DNA from: Cupriavidus pauculus
GTDB lineage: Bacteria > Pseudomonadota > Gammaproteobacteria > Burkholderiales > Burkholderiaceae
Assembly (NCBI RefSeq): GCF_022179805.1
Contig: NZ_BPUO01000005.1
Span: 248,001 to 312,000, forward strand
DNA: 64,000 bases
Reading direction: 5' to 3'
Made by a program: the position numbers and the translations under genes
Part shown: positions 7,951 through 16,732 of the stretch, piece by piece
How positions within the stretch are numbered: the stretch's first letter is position 1
Layout of the letters: the number at the start of each line of letters is the position of its first letter
Notes under the pieces: model-generated
What the model saw: the letters and a program-made list of their open reading frames with translations, nothing else
The model's database searches: none
Told to the model about the DNA's origin: nothing

Positions 7951-9366
7951 ATGAATACCGCAACACCCTCCGCCGCCCCCGATAAGGCTTTTTCCCAGAA
8001 AGCCATGTTGTGGATCGTCTTCGCCGGCTTTTTCATGCAGACGCTGGACACCACGATCGTCAACACCGCGCTGCCGTCGATGGCGCACAGCCTGGGCGAG
8101 AAGCCGCTCGACCTGAAACCGGTGGTGGTGGCCTATACGCTGACCATGGCGATGCTGACGCCGGCGTCGGGCTGGCTGGCCGACAAGTTCGGCACGCGGC
8201 GCGTGTACTTCACCGCGATCCTGATCTTCGTGCTGGGATCGGTCTTCTGCGCCACTGCCCATACGCTGCCGCAACTGGTGATCGCGCGGGTGCTGCAGGG
8301 CGTGGGCGGGTCGATGCTGCTGCCGATCGGCCGGCTGGCCGTGCTGCGCAATATTCCGGGCGAACAGTACATCGCGGCGCTGGCGTTCGTGTCCATCGCC
8401 GGGCAGGTCGGGCCGATCTTCGGCCCGGTGCTGGGCGGCTGGCTGGTGCAGAGCGCGTCGTGGCACTGGATCTTCCTGATCAACGTGCCGGTGGGGATGG
8501 TGGGCCTGTTCGCGGTGCGCCGTTATCTGCCGGCGGGCGAGGCCGGCGTGGCGCCGCCGTTCGACTGGATCGGCTGCGGGCTGCTTTCGCTGTGCATGGT
8601 CACGTTTTCGCTGGCGCTGGAAAACGGCGCGCACAGCCCGTGGAGTGCGCTGCTGGCCGCCGTCAGCATCGCCAGCGCGCTGCTCTATATTCCACACGCC
8701 CGGCGTCATGCCACGCCGCTGTTCCGGCTGGCGCTGTTTCGCGAGCCCAACTTCAGCGTGGGCCTGATCGGCAACCTGGTGTGCCGTATCGGTTCGGGCG
8801 CGGTGCCGTTCCTGCTGCCGCTGCTGTTCCAGCTGCAGCTTGGCTATTCGCCGCTGCACTCGGGGATGATGCTGCTGCCGGTGGCCATCGCCGGCACGAT
8901 TTCCAAACGGTGGATCGTGCCGCTGGTGAACCGCTTCGGCTACGACACGTTCCTGCTGGTCAACACGGTGATCGTGGGCGCGTCGATTGCGTCGTTCTCG
9001 GCGATGTCCCCGGGATGGCCGCTGGCCGTATCGATCATCCAGCTGGCCATTTTCGGCGCCGCCAATTCGATGCAGTTCGCCGCGATGAACAGCGTCACGC
9101 TCAAGGGCCTGACCCGCGAGGACGCCGGCAGCGGCAACAGCCTGTTCTCGATGGTGCAGATGCTGGCCATCGGCCTGGGCGTGACCATCGGCGGCGGCCT
9201 GGTGAGCCTGTTCTCGGCCCAGTTCGGCGTCGCGGCACCGGCCTACCGGCTGGCCTTCCTGTCCGTGGGCATCATCACGCTGCTGTCGTCACTGGTCTTC
9301 CGCCGGCTCGACGCGGAAATCCTGAACCCCAAAAGCGTGAAGCGGGCGGCGATGCAGGCGCGCTGA
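7951..9366 (+). CDS. mdtD: DHA2-family 14-TM multidrug efflux transporter, MdtD-like
   Basis: Proton-driven MFS exporter of 471 aa, the same length as E. coli MdtD. Conserved landmarks are FFMQTLDTTIVNTALPSMA (TM1 motif D1), GWLADKFGTRRV (motif A), ARVLQGVGGSMLLPIGRL (motif B), GQVGPIFGPVLGGWL (motif C), SWHWIFLINVPVG and, later, GNSLFSMVQ. Starting at the ATG at 7951 gives the usual short cytoplasmic tail; another in-frame ATG at 7906 is possible, neither having a clear ribosome site. No mdtABC or membrane-fusion gene is adjacent. Regulation is probably by the divergent LysR protein. Confidence 0.85.
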   Translation: MNTATPSAAPDKAFSQKAMLWIVFAGFFMQTLDTTIVNTALPSMAHSLGEKPLDLKPVVVAYTLTMAMLTPASGWLADKFGTRRVYFTAILIFVLGSVFCATAHTLPQLVIARVLQGVGGSMLLPIGRLAVLRNIPGEQYIAALAFVSIAGQVGPIFGPVLGGWLVQSASWHWIFLINVPVGMVGLFAVRRYLPAGEAGVAPPFDWIGCGLLSLCMVTFSLALENGAHSPWSALLAAVSIASALLYIPHARRHATPLFRLALFREPNFSVGLIGNLVCRIGSGAVPFLLPLLFQLQLGYSPLHSGMMLLPVAIAGTISKRWIVPLVNRFGYDTFLLVNTVIVGASIASFSAMSPGWPLAVSIIQLAIFGAANSMQFAAMNSVTLKGLTREDAGSGNSLFSMVQMLAIGLGVTIGGGLVSLFSAQFGVAAPAYRLAFLSVGIITLLSSLVFRRLDAEILNPKSVKRAAMQAR

Positions 9367-9373
9367 GGGTGGC

Positions 9374-10543
9374 TCAGGACGCCGACGGCGGCCAGCCGTC
9401 CCGGCCGACCAGGTCCATGAACCACTCGTGCATGGCGGAGTCCTGTACCGAGTATTCGCCCCGGGCCGACTTCCACACCAGCGCGGGCGTTCGGTCGCGC
9501 AGGCTATCCAGCGCGGCCTGTACTTTCTGCGGCGACACCGTCATACCCGGGCAGCGCTCACGGTAGAACGCGAGCGCTTCGCTGTCGTAGGGCCGGAAGT
9601 CGCGCCCCACGGCCAGCATGCGCCACATCACGGCCTGTTCCAGTGGCCGCAGTCCAAGGTAATCCGATTGCATCTGCGTGGTGTCCTGCGCCTGGCGCTT
9701 GCGCGCCGCTGCCAGCACACGCAGCTCGAACCGTTGGCCGTTGTCGGCTTCCAGCGGATTGAGGGTTTCGCCAATCGCGGCGTGAAAGAACTGCGGCCGG
9801 TAGCCGAAGCGCTGGAAGGCGTCGAGCAGGGCCAGATGGTCCACCGGTTTCAGCTCGGGGCGCTGCTGTTCGATCAGGGCGGTGACGTGGTCGACGTAGC
9901 TTTTGCCCAGCGTGGGCATCTGGTGGATCGACGATCCGTAGAACGGTGCTGCCGTGGAGTTGACCAGGCGCAGCAGCTTGTCCCGGTCGGAGCCGGACAT
10001 CACGAGCATCAGCGCGACGGTCTCGGGCGTATTCATCTGGTCGCGCGCCGCTTTTAGTGCCGCCATCACGGCTTCGCCCGCCTCGCTGGTCAGCGCGTGC
10101 TGGGCCTCGTCGATCAGCAGCGCGACGGGTTTGCCTGATGCGCGATGCAGCGCCTGCAACGCCTGCGGCAGCGTGGCGCCATCGATCCTGCCGATTTTCG
10201 AGGTGTCGATCTTGAGCGTGCCGGCAATCGTCACGCTTTCCACGCCCGCATTGCGGGCGGTGCGCGCCACCACGCCCTGATGTTCGTTCAACGCCGCCGA
10301 AATGCCGTCGGCAATCAGCTCGCCGGGGTCGCGCCGCTGGTCGGACCAGAGATCGACGTAGATCACCAGCACCTGCCGCGACTCCAGCGCGGGGCGCAGG
10401 TCGTGCTGCAGGAACATCGACTTCCCGGTGCGCCGGGGTGCCGCCAGGAACAGGCCGTTCTGGGCGTCGCCGAAGATCGCCTGCCCCAGCAGTTGCGTTG
10501 CCAGTTCGGTGGCCAGGGTGGGGCGGCTGAAGAAGCGCATCAT
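9374..10543 (-). CDS. STAND-like P-loop ATPase of unknown function
   Basis: A 389-aa cytoplasmic ATPase. Walker A is APRRTGKS (residues 35-42), Walker B is ALLIDEAQ (141-148), and an arginine-containing VMSGSDRDKL sensor-like motif follows. The C-terminal third is helical and resembles winged-helix DNA-binding domains (SPQKVQAALDSLRDRTPALV). The layout recalls AAA/STAND ATPases linked to plasmid, toxin or defence functions, but no partner gene is recognisable. The start region is AT-rich with an inverted repeat over its promoter, suggesting autoregulation. It is convergent with mdtD, seven bases away. Confidence 0.7.
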   Translation of the reverse strand: MMRFFSRPTLATELATQLLGQAIFGDAQNGLFLAAPRRTGKSMFLQHDLRPALESRQVLVIYVDLWSDQRRDPGELIADGISAALNEHQGVVARTARNAGVESVTIAGTLKIDTSKIGRIDGATLPQALQALHRASGKPVALLIDEAQHALTSEAGEAVMAALKAARDQMNTPETVALMLVMSGSDRDKLLRLVNSTAAPFYGSSIHQMPTLGKSYVDHVTALIEQQRPELKPVDHLALLDAFQRFGYRPQFFHAAIGETLNPLEADNGQRFELRVLAAARKRQAQDTTQMQSDYLGLRPLEQAVMWRMLAVGRDFRPYDSEALAFYRERCPGMTVSPQKVQAALDSLRDRTPALVWKSARGEYSVQDSAMHEWFMDLVGRDGWPPSAS

Positions 10544-10597
10544 TTATCCGGAATTATTTCGATTCGGATAATTTATGGAAATCGGGATAAAAGTCAA
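10544..10597 (-). promoter_or_regulatory. Promoter with inverted repeat TTATCCG-N14-CGGATAA
   Basis: AT-rich block upstream of the STAND ATPase. On the minus strand a TTGACT box (10592-10597) lies 17 bases from AAATTA (10569-10574). TTATCCG at 10544-10550 and CGGATAA at 10565-10571 form a seven-base inverted repeat covering the -10 box and the start region, and a related CGGGATAA lies at 10583-10590. An operator for self-repression is inferred. Confidence 0.45.
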
Positions 10598-10648
10598 TAA
10601 TTGGGTCGCGGAGATCGCCAATAAATGATGTATTAGGCGCTTTTCTGG

Positions 10649-11020
10649 TTAGTCTTCGACGCCGTTTTCCCGCAGCATCCGGTCGCACTCGTCGAGCATG
10701 TCGTGGGCGAAGGCGGACTGGTAGTTGGGGTCCAACGCTTCCATCATCTCGTGCGATGCGTAGAGGCCGGCTTCGCGAGACAGCGTGGCGGCCAGTTGGC
10801 GGGCCAGTTGGTCGCTGAGCTCCGACAGCAGGCGGCGCTCGGACAGCGCAAGCTGCAGCTTCGAGCGCGACAGCCAGTTTCCTGCCAGCGTGGCGCCCTG
10901 GCCATCGGTCATCCACTGGCCGTGCTCGTAGAACGCCGACAGCCGCTCGGCCATCAACGCGAACATCAGCGCCTTGCGGGTGTTGAAATCGATGCGGGGC
11001 GGCGGCGAAGCGGGAATCAT
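10649..11020 (-). CDS. Unknown helical protein (123 aa)
   Basis: I do not recognise it. Starting at the ATG at 11020 the protein is soluble and almost wholly helical, with LALSERRLLSELSDQLARQL in the middle and an acidic C-terminus (MLDECDRMLRENGVED). No signal peptide. The frame remains open to 11062, but the added residues look like leader sequence. It lies upstream of the STAND ATPase on the same strand, separated by the ATPase promoter, and downstream of the carboxylesterase gene. Confidence 0.6.
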   Translation of the reverse strand: MIPASPPPRIDFNTRKALMFALMAERLSAFYEHGQWMTDGQGATLAGNWLSRSKLQLALSERRLLSELSDQLARQLAATLSREAGLYASHEMMEALDPNYQSAFAHDMLDECDRMLRENGVED

Positions 11021-11074
11021 GTGAGAAGGATCTGATGGACAGGGCGCGCCATGGTAGCGCACCCGGTCATCTCG

Positions 11075-11746
11075 TCAGGCGAATCGGGCTTGCAGCCAGT
11101 CGCCGATGTCGGCAATTTCTTCCAGGCAAACCGAGTGCGGCATGTTGGTGTACGCGTGCCACGTCACCGGCTGGTCGCGCTGGACAAGAAAATCGCGGGC
11201 GCGGGTGCCCAGCGCCATCGGCACCACTTCGTCGGCCGTGCCGTGTGCGGCAAAGACCGGCGTGTCCGCATTGGCCGGCGTGGTGCCGGCGGCGATCAGT
11301 TCGGTGGACGGAATATAGGTGGACAGTGCGATCACACCGGCCAGCGTTTCGGGATGCGTGAGCGCAGTGGTGTACGCGATGGCGCCGCCTTGCGAGAAGC
11401 CCGCCAGGACGATGTTGCCGGTGGAGATGCCTCGGGCGTTCTCCCGCTCGATCAGCGCGCGGATGGCGTCGCGCGACTGCTCGATGCCGGCAACGTCGGC
11501 CTTGCGGCCTGCTTCGTCGAGCGAGTAGATGTCGTACCACGCGGGCATCACGTGGCCGCCATTGCAGGTGACCGGAATGGCTGGTGCATGCGGAAAGATG
11601 AACCGTACCGCCACGGTATCGGGCAGGCCCAGCTCGGGCACCACGGGAACGAAGTCGCTGCCGTCGGCGCCCAGGCCATGCATCCAGATCACGGCATGGG
11701 TCGGATTGGGTGCAGTTTCGATGTCGATGGCGGGCAGCAAGCTCAT
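11075..11746 (-). CDS. Carboxylesterase/lysophospholipase-type alpha/beta hydrolase
   Basis: 223-aa serine hydrolase of the phospholipase/carboxylesterase (EstB) family. The catalytic triad is visible: S118 in GFSQGG, D172 in HGTADEVV and H204 in NMPHSV; the oxyanion motif is WMHGLGADGSDF at residues 21-32. No signal peptide, so cytoplasmic. Likely hydrolyses short-chain esters or thioesters. The 11747-11848 gap to the next gene shows no obvious regulatory repeat. Confidence 0.88.
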   Translation of the reverse strand: MSLLPAIDIETAPNPTHAVIWMHGLGADGSDFVPVVPELGLPDTVAVRFIFPHAPAIPVTCNGGHVMPAWYDIYSLDEAGRKADVAGIEQSRDAIRALIERENARGISTGNIVLAGFSQGGAIAYTTALTHPETLAGVIALSTYIPSTELIAAGTTPANADTPVFAAHGTADEVVPMALGTRARDFLVQRDQPVTWHAYTNMPHSVCLEEIADIGDWLQARFA

Positions 11747-11848
11747 GGCCGTTCCTGTGGATGCGGGAAAGCGGCCAGTATCGCACGGGCGCTTGCGCGT
11801 CCGTGCGACGACCTGGCATCAGCCATCGATGGCGGAGTCGGGGTAGGT

Positions 11849-12151
11849 TCAGGCGGCCGAGGGCACGATCGGGATCGTGGACAGTCCCGGCGCAATGCGG
11901 GCGGGTGCCGTCTGGAATTGGGGCGTGTCGGCTGGCGGCGACTGCGCAAAGCGCCGGTCGGCCACGCCTTCCACGCCGGTGGCGTGTACTTCCTCGAGGA
12001 AGGCGATCATGTTGCGGTAATAATCAACTTGCATCTGCGCTTCAAGCAGGCGACGTTCTGCCTGGAAAAGCGTCAGCCTCATGTCTTGCAGTTCCTTCTC
12101 GGCGATCTTCTCTGGCGTCGGCGGACTGAACAAGTTTGCAAGCGAACGCAT
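11849..12151 (-). CDS. Small coiled-coil protein of unknown function (100 aa)
   Basis: Residues 13-55 form a strongly predicted amphipathic coiled coil (EKELQDMRLTLFQAERRLLE and onward), followed by a Pro/Ala-rich tail. The start at 12151 has GGGAGG about eight bases upstream. No enzyme motif, signal peptide or membrane segment. Small proteins with this layout often act as adaptors, but nothing here identifies a partner. Confidence 0.6.
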   Translation of the reverse strand: MRSLANLFSPPTPEKIAEKELQDMRLTLFQAERRLLEAQMQVDYYRNMIAFLEEVHATGVEGVADRRFAQSPPADTPQFQTAPARIAPGLSTIPIVPSAA

Positions 12152-12231
12152 GGCAGTTACCTCCCGGGGCTGTCGTACGGCTGATGAGTCATTCGGTTTG
12201 TGCGCGCCATGCCGTCAAATATAGACGATTC

Positions 12232-12368
12232 GGCGCAAGGTACACGATGGGTCACCATGGCCGATGTGGGGTCCCCCACAAGAACGATTGCCGTCACCCG
12301 AACGGTGGAGTAGATTGACCGCCCATGAGCCGGGAATTGCCGCAAGGCAAGCCCCGGCTTTGTCTTTG
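12232..12368 (+). ncRNA. Candidate structured small RNA with its own promoter and terminator
   Basis: The gene-free interval 12152-12584 contains a TTGTGC box (12198-12203), 16 bases, then TATAGA (12220-12225). Downstream come four hairpins: ATGG/CCAT (12247-12258), TGTGGG/CCCACA (12265-12280), CCGT/ACGG (12291-12305) and an intrinsic terminator (12328-12359) followed by TTTGTCTTT. The transcript would be about 135 nt. I see no reading frame with a ribosome site inside it. It could also be a leader or attenuator of the CobN operon that starts 220 bases downstream. No sequence I know matches it. Confidence 0.45.
12328..12368 (+). terminator. Intrinsic terminator with GCAA tetraloop
   Basis: AGCCGGG (12328-12334) pairs with CCCGGCT (12353-12359), and inside it TTGCC (12337-12341) pairs with GGCAA (12346-12350) around a GCAA loop. 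An internal AA/GC bulge separates the two stems. The U-rich tail TTTGTCTTT follows on the plus strand only. No annotated gene ends just before it, which is why a small RNA is proposed. Confidence 0.6.
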
Positions 12369-12584
12369 GCCGGACGCTCATTGTCCTTTTTACCTGCCCC
12401 CATTTTTCGGACTTGCCGATTGTGGCGAAAGCTGCCGTTTGAAACTGTTATCACCGGCCGCCGCTACAAAATTCTGCCGTCGGTAAAAAAACCACAAGGC
12501 GTCAACATCGTGCAACAGCCGGCCGCGCCATGCGCCAGGCGTCGATGACAGCGCGATGACGAGCGGCACGACCACGCGGTTAGA

Positions 12585-15500
12585 ATGCTGCGCCGGCGTC
12601 CCTTTCGCGCCTCCGACCCATCCAGCCTGCCCCCCGACGTGTTCGTACTTTCCGCCGTGTACCGGCGTCTGCTGCCGTTCCTGATCGGCCTGTGCCTGTT
12701 GCTGCCCGCGCTGGCCGGTGCGGCGCCGGTGCGCGTGGTGGTGGTGGCGTCGCAGACCCATCTGCTGCCGGCGGCGGCCGAAGCGTTTCGCGCCGCGCAC
12801 GGTAGCGGCGTGGCGGAATTCACCTTCCCGACAACCGCGCCCGATGCCGAGGTGCTGTCCCGGGCCGACGTGATCGAAGCGTGGTTCGTGCCCGGCGCGG
12901 TGCTGCGCCAGATGGCCCCGGGCGTGCAGCGAGCGCAGGCTCGGGGCGCGTTGATCCTGGCCACGCCTGCCGAGACAGCCGAGGCGAACTGGCGGGTTCG
13001 CGTCGATGCCACGCGCAACACCGCCGCCCAGGCTTACTGGGATGCCGGCGGTGTCGACAATCTCGCGGGCTTCCTGGCCTATGTGGTCGCCGCGCGGCAG
13101 CAGGCGGCCGGCGTGCCACCCATCGCCGTGCCACCGGCCAGGCCGGCACCGGCTGCCGGCATCTATCATCCGCGCGCATCGCAACCGTTTGCGTCGCTGG
13201 CCGACTACCTGCGCTGGTATCGGCGCGACGGACGCGACGGACGTGTTGGCGCCGATGCGCCATTGGTCGGCATATCGTTCTACGCCACAAACTACCGCCA
13301 GCGCGACCTGGCCCACGTGGACGCGCTGGTGGATGCGCTGGAACGGCAGGGCATCGGCGCCGTGCCGGTGTTCGGATGGCCCATCTCCAGCCTCGATGCG
13401 TTGCTGACGCAGGATGGCGCCACGCCTTTGCGCGCGCTGCTGGCGCTGAACCTGACGATTCCACGTGCCGAAGACAAGGACTGGCTGGCCCGCCATGGCC
13501 TGCACACGCTGAACCTGATCGCCACGCGCGACAGCGCGGCGGCATGGCGTGCCGATGTGCGTGGCATTGGTGGTGATCGCCTGCCGTTGCTGCTGACCGC
13601 GCCCGAGCGCAGCGGCGCCACCGAACCGATCCTGTTCGCCACGCAGGAAGACAGCGATGGCGCCAAGGCCAGTGCCGCCGTGCCGGAGCGTGTCGACGCG
13701 ATTGTCGCGCGCGTGCGTCGGTGGATCGCGTTGCAGGACAAGCCGGCCGCCAGCAAGCACGTGGCGGTGCTCTACTACAACAACCCGCCCGGGCGCGGCA
13801 ATATCGGCGCGAGCTATCTGGCCACGCTGCCATCGCTCACGGCGATTCTGCAGCGGCTGCGCGCGGCCGGCTACGACACCGGCCAGGCATTGCCCGATAC
13901 CGCCACGCTGACTGCGCTGCTGGAGGCCAACGGCCGCAATATCGAGACCTGGTCGCCCGGCGAGCTCGACCGCATGGTGCGCGCGGGACACGTCAAGCTG
14001 CTGCCGCTGGCGCAGTACCGGCGCTGGTTCGATGCGCTGCCGGCGCCGTTCCGGCAGGCGGTGCTGCGTGCCTGGGGGCCGCCCGAACGCAACCCGCTGA
14101 TGCTGGCGCGCGATGCCGATGGCCAGCCCGCTTTCGTCGTGCCGGGCCTGTTCTTCGGCAAGGTCTTCGTCGGCCCGCAGCCGCTGCGCTCGACCTTTGC
14201 CCGGGCGATGGATGCGTCGCACGACACGATCACGCCACCGCCGCATTCCTACGTAGCCGCCTACCTCTGGTACCGCCATGGGTTTGGCGCCGACGCGGTG
14301 GTACACGTGGGGCGCCATGGCACGCTGGAATGGCTGCCGGGCAAGCAGGTGGGGCAGTCCGGCGACGATGCATCGGAGGTTCTTCTGGGCGATTTGCCCA
14401 ATGCCTATCTCTATATTCAGGACGGTGGCGGCGAGGCCATCCAGGCCAAGCGTCGCGGCGCCGCGGTGCTGGTCAGCCATCTGGCCCCGCTGCTGGCCGC
14501 GGCCGGGCAACCCCCGGTACTGGCATCGCTGGATGAAGCCATCGAACAGGCCGACGCCACACGCGAAAGTGCGCCCGAGTTGTCCGCGCAATACCGGCGA
14601 CAGGCGCTGGAGCAGATCCGCACGCTGAAGCTGGACCAGCAACTGGGCCTGGACGCCAATGCGCCGTGGGACACCATCGAGCCAGCCATCCACGCGTTCC
14701 TGCACAAGGTGGAAGCCGAGCCGATGCCGCTGGGTATCCACGCGCTGGGCCAGATGCCTCGGGACGCTGACCAGCTCGATGCGCTGGCCATGATGCTGGG
14801 CGCCCAGGTCAAGACCGACGCGGCACGGCTGCATGGCTGGGCCGCCGACCTGCTGGCCGGACGCGAACCCACCACCGCCAGTGACGCTGAACGGCGCGCA
14901 CTGGCCGCCGGCCGCCAATGGCTGGCGGATCTGCGCGCGTCGCCGCAGGCGGAGCTGGACGGGCTGGTCACGGTGCTGTCGGGCCGCTACCTGCCAAGCG
15001 GCCCGCTGGGTGACCCGGTGCGCGTGCCCGACGGCCTGCCCACGGGCCGCAATCTGCACGCGTTCGACGGTGCCCGGATTCCCACGCGCGCGGCGTGGGC
15101 GCTGGGCAAGCAGATGGCGGGGCAGACGCTGGACCGCTTCCGGCGCGAGCACGGCAAATGGCCGGATACGGTATCGATGGTGCTCTGGTACGGCGAAACG
15201 GAGCGGCACCAGGGCGCCATGGAAGCCGAGGCGCTGTACCTGATGGGCGTGGAGCCGGTCTGGAACGCGCGCGGCACGGTGGAAGACGTGCGGCTTATTC
15301 CCGATGCCGAACTGGGCCGGCCGCGCATCAATGTGCTGCTGACGACTTCCGGCATCTACCGCGACGGGTTTGGCGACAAGATCGCCTTGCTCGACAAGGC
15401 CGCGCGGCTGGCCGCCGCTGCCGGAGAAAATGCAATTAGCCGCCATGATCGGGACGTCGCCGCAGAGTTGGGCCGGCAGGGCGTGGACCCGGAACAGGCC

Positions 15501-16637
15501 AGCAGACTGGCCAGGGCGCGCGTATTCGCGGCCAAGCCGGGCAACTATTCCATCGGCGTGCAGCAGATGGTCGAGCAGAGCCGTGACGCGCAGGGGCCGC
15601 CAGACGCGCTGGCGCGCCAATACCTGCGCTACATGAACTTCGCCTACTCGGCCGACGGCTGGGGCGAATCGGCGCCGGGCGCGTTGTCGAGCCACCTGAA
15701 GTCCAACCAGGCGGTGCTGTTCTCGCGCGCCAGCACGCTGTACGGCGCGCTGGACAACGACGATACCTACCAGTACGCGGGCGGGCTGACTGCCGCCACG
15801 CGCGCGGTCAGCGGCACCGCGCCGCCGCTGTGGCTGCACAACCTGCGCCGAGCGGGCGAAACGCAGACCGTGGATGCCCGCACTTGGCTGGCCACCGAGC
15901 TCAACGCACGGCAGTGGAACCCGAAATGGATCACCGCGATGCAGCGCTCTGGCTACGCCGGCGCGCGCGAGATGTACAAGGAAGTGGAGCACCTGTACGG
16001 GTTCCAGGCCACCGTGCCGGAGCAAATGGCGGGCGAGTTCTGGCAACGCACGTACGACGTATATGTGGCCGACAAGTCGAACCTGGGCATGGACGCCTTC
16101 TTCCGCGAAGCCAATCCGCACGCACGGCAGGGCATTCTGGCGCGCTTGCTGGAGGTGGACCGGCAGGGCAGCTATCGCTTTGCCGATGCCGAACGCCGCG
16201 ACCTGCTGCGCAAGTACGCGGAGAGCGTGCGGCGCGATGGCCTGTCGTGCACGGCCAATACCTGCGGCAATCCGGTCCTGATGGCGCATATCGCGCGCGC
16301 CGGCCGGCAGGCGGGTATCGACATGAAGCCGGTGGGTCGCGAACTGGCGCAGGCAGTGGTGGGACCTGCCGCAGCACGTGCGCAGGTCGCGCCGCGCACC
16401 GCGCCGGCACCGAAGTCCTTGTCGCCCACACCGTCGGCCGCCGCAGCCCCTGCCGCGCCTGCCAACGCGCAGGCGCCCACCGAACACGTCAGCGGCCAGC
16501 GGCTGGCACCGCGCGTGGCGCCGGCGCCCAGTAGGGCCGTCGAACATGCCGCGCATCCGTTGCTGGCTATCCTGCTGGCCGCGCTGACCCTTGGCGCGGG
16601 CGCGTATGCCGGCTGGCGCAGGGCACGGCGCGCGTAG
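12585..16637 (+). CDS. CobN-like metal chelatase large subunit, exported and membrane-anchored
   Basis: A 1350-aa CobN/BchH homologue keeping the family core HVGRHGTLEWLPGK near residue 575 and EAIQAKRRG near 620. Unlike cytoplasmic CobN it has a Sec signal peptide (about residues 26-46: YRRLLPFLIGLCLLLPALAG, cleavage near AGA-AP). It ends with an Ala/Pro-rich linker and a hydrophobic helix (about 1325-1343) closed by RRARRA, so the body should face the periplasm, anchored at the C-terminus. A CTANTC cysteine pair sits near 1227. Exported CobN-like proteins are known next to metal-uptake genes in other proteobacteria. A GTG at 12657 may be the true start. First gene of the cobN-chlD operon. 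Confidence 0.85.
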   Translation: MLRRRPFRASDPSSLPPDVFVLSAVYRRLLPFLIGLCLLLPALAGAAPVRVVVVASQTHLLPAAAEAFRAAHGSGVAEFTFPTTAPDAEVLSRADVIEAWFVPGAVLRQMAPGVQRAQARGALILATPAETAEANWRVRVDATRNTAAQAYWDAGGVDNLAGFLAYVVAARQQAAGVPPIAVPPARPAPAAGIYHPRASQPFASLADYLRWYRRDGRDGRVGADAPLVGISFYATNYRQRDLAHVDALVDALERQGIGAVPVFGWPISSLDALLTQDGATPLRALLALNLTIPRAEDKDWLARHGLHTLNLIATRDSAAAWRADVRGIGGDRLPLLLTAPERSGATEPILFATQEDSDGAKASAAVPERVDAIVARVRRWIALQDKPAASKHVAVLYYNNPPGRGNIGASYLATLPSLTAILQRLRAAGYDTGQALPDTATLTALLEANGRNIETWSPGELDRMVRAGHVKLLPLAQYRRWFDALPAPFRQAVLRAWGPPERNPLMLARDADGQPAFVVPGLFFGKVFVGPQPLRSTFARAMDASHDTITPPPHSYVAAYLWYRHGFGADAVVHVGRHGTLEWLPGKQVGQSGDDASEVLLGDLPNAYLYIQDGGGEAIQAKRRGAAVLVSHLAPLLAAAGQPPVLASLDEAIEQADATRESAPELSAQYRRQALEQIRTLKLDQQLGLDANAPWDTIEPAIHAFLHKVEAEPMPLGIHALGQMPRDADQLDALAMMLGAQVKTDAARLHGWAADLLAGREPTTASDAERRALAAGRQWLADLRASPQAELDGLVTVLSGRYLPSGPLGDPVRVPDGLPTGRNLHAFDGARIPTRAAWALGKQMAGQTLDRFRREHGKWPDTVSMVLWYGETERHQGAMEAEALYLMGVEPVWNARGTVEDVRLIPDAELGRPRINVLLTTSGIYRDGFGDKIALLDKAARLAAAAGENAISRHDRDVAAELGRQGVDPEQASRLARARVFAAKPGNYSIGVQQMVEQSRDAQGPPDALARQYLRYMNFAYSADGWGESAPGALSSHLKSNQAVLFSRASTLYGALDNDDTYQYAGGLTAATRAVSGTAPPLWLHNLRRAGETQTVDARTWLATELNARQWNPKWITAMQRSGYAGAREMYKEVEHLYGFQATVPEQMAGEFWQRTYDVYVADKSNLGMDAFFREANPHARQGILARLLEVDRQGSYRFADAERRDLLRKYAESVRRDGLSCTANTCGNPVLMAHIARAGRQAGIDMKPVGRELAQAVVGPAAARAQVAPRTAPAPKSLSPTPSAAAAPAAPANAQAPTEHVSGQRLAPRVAPAPSRAVEHAAHPLLAILLAALTLGAGAYAGWRRARRA

Positions 16638-16732
16638 CGGCACCGGCGGGCGGCTACCCGCCACGCCCAAATGGACAGCCTCCGCGTATGTCCGTATCCT
16701 GATCGCCTTTGCAAATCCAGCCCGATTACAGC

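Noticed and set aside
12152-12584. A cobalamin riboswitch upstream of the CobN operon
   Set aside because: I looked on both strands for the B12 box (GCCACTG and AGTCAGGA...ACCTGCC-like sequences) and found only a lone TACCTGCC without the surrounding core.
12390-16670. A 1426-codon open frame on the minus strand
   Set aside because: It is the GC-bias shadow of the exported CobN gene: Arg/Gln/His-rich, no family resemblance, and no ribosome site. The long minus frames at 18437-21634 and 58111-61434 are rejected for the same reason.
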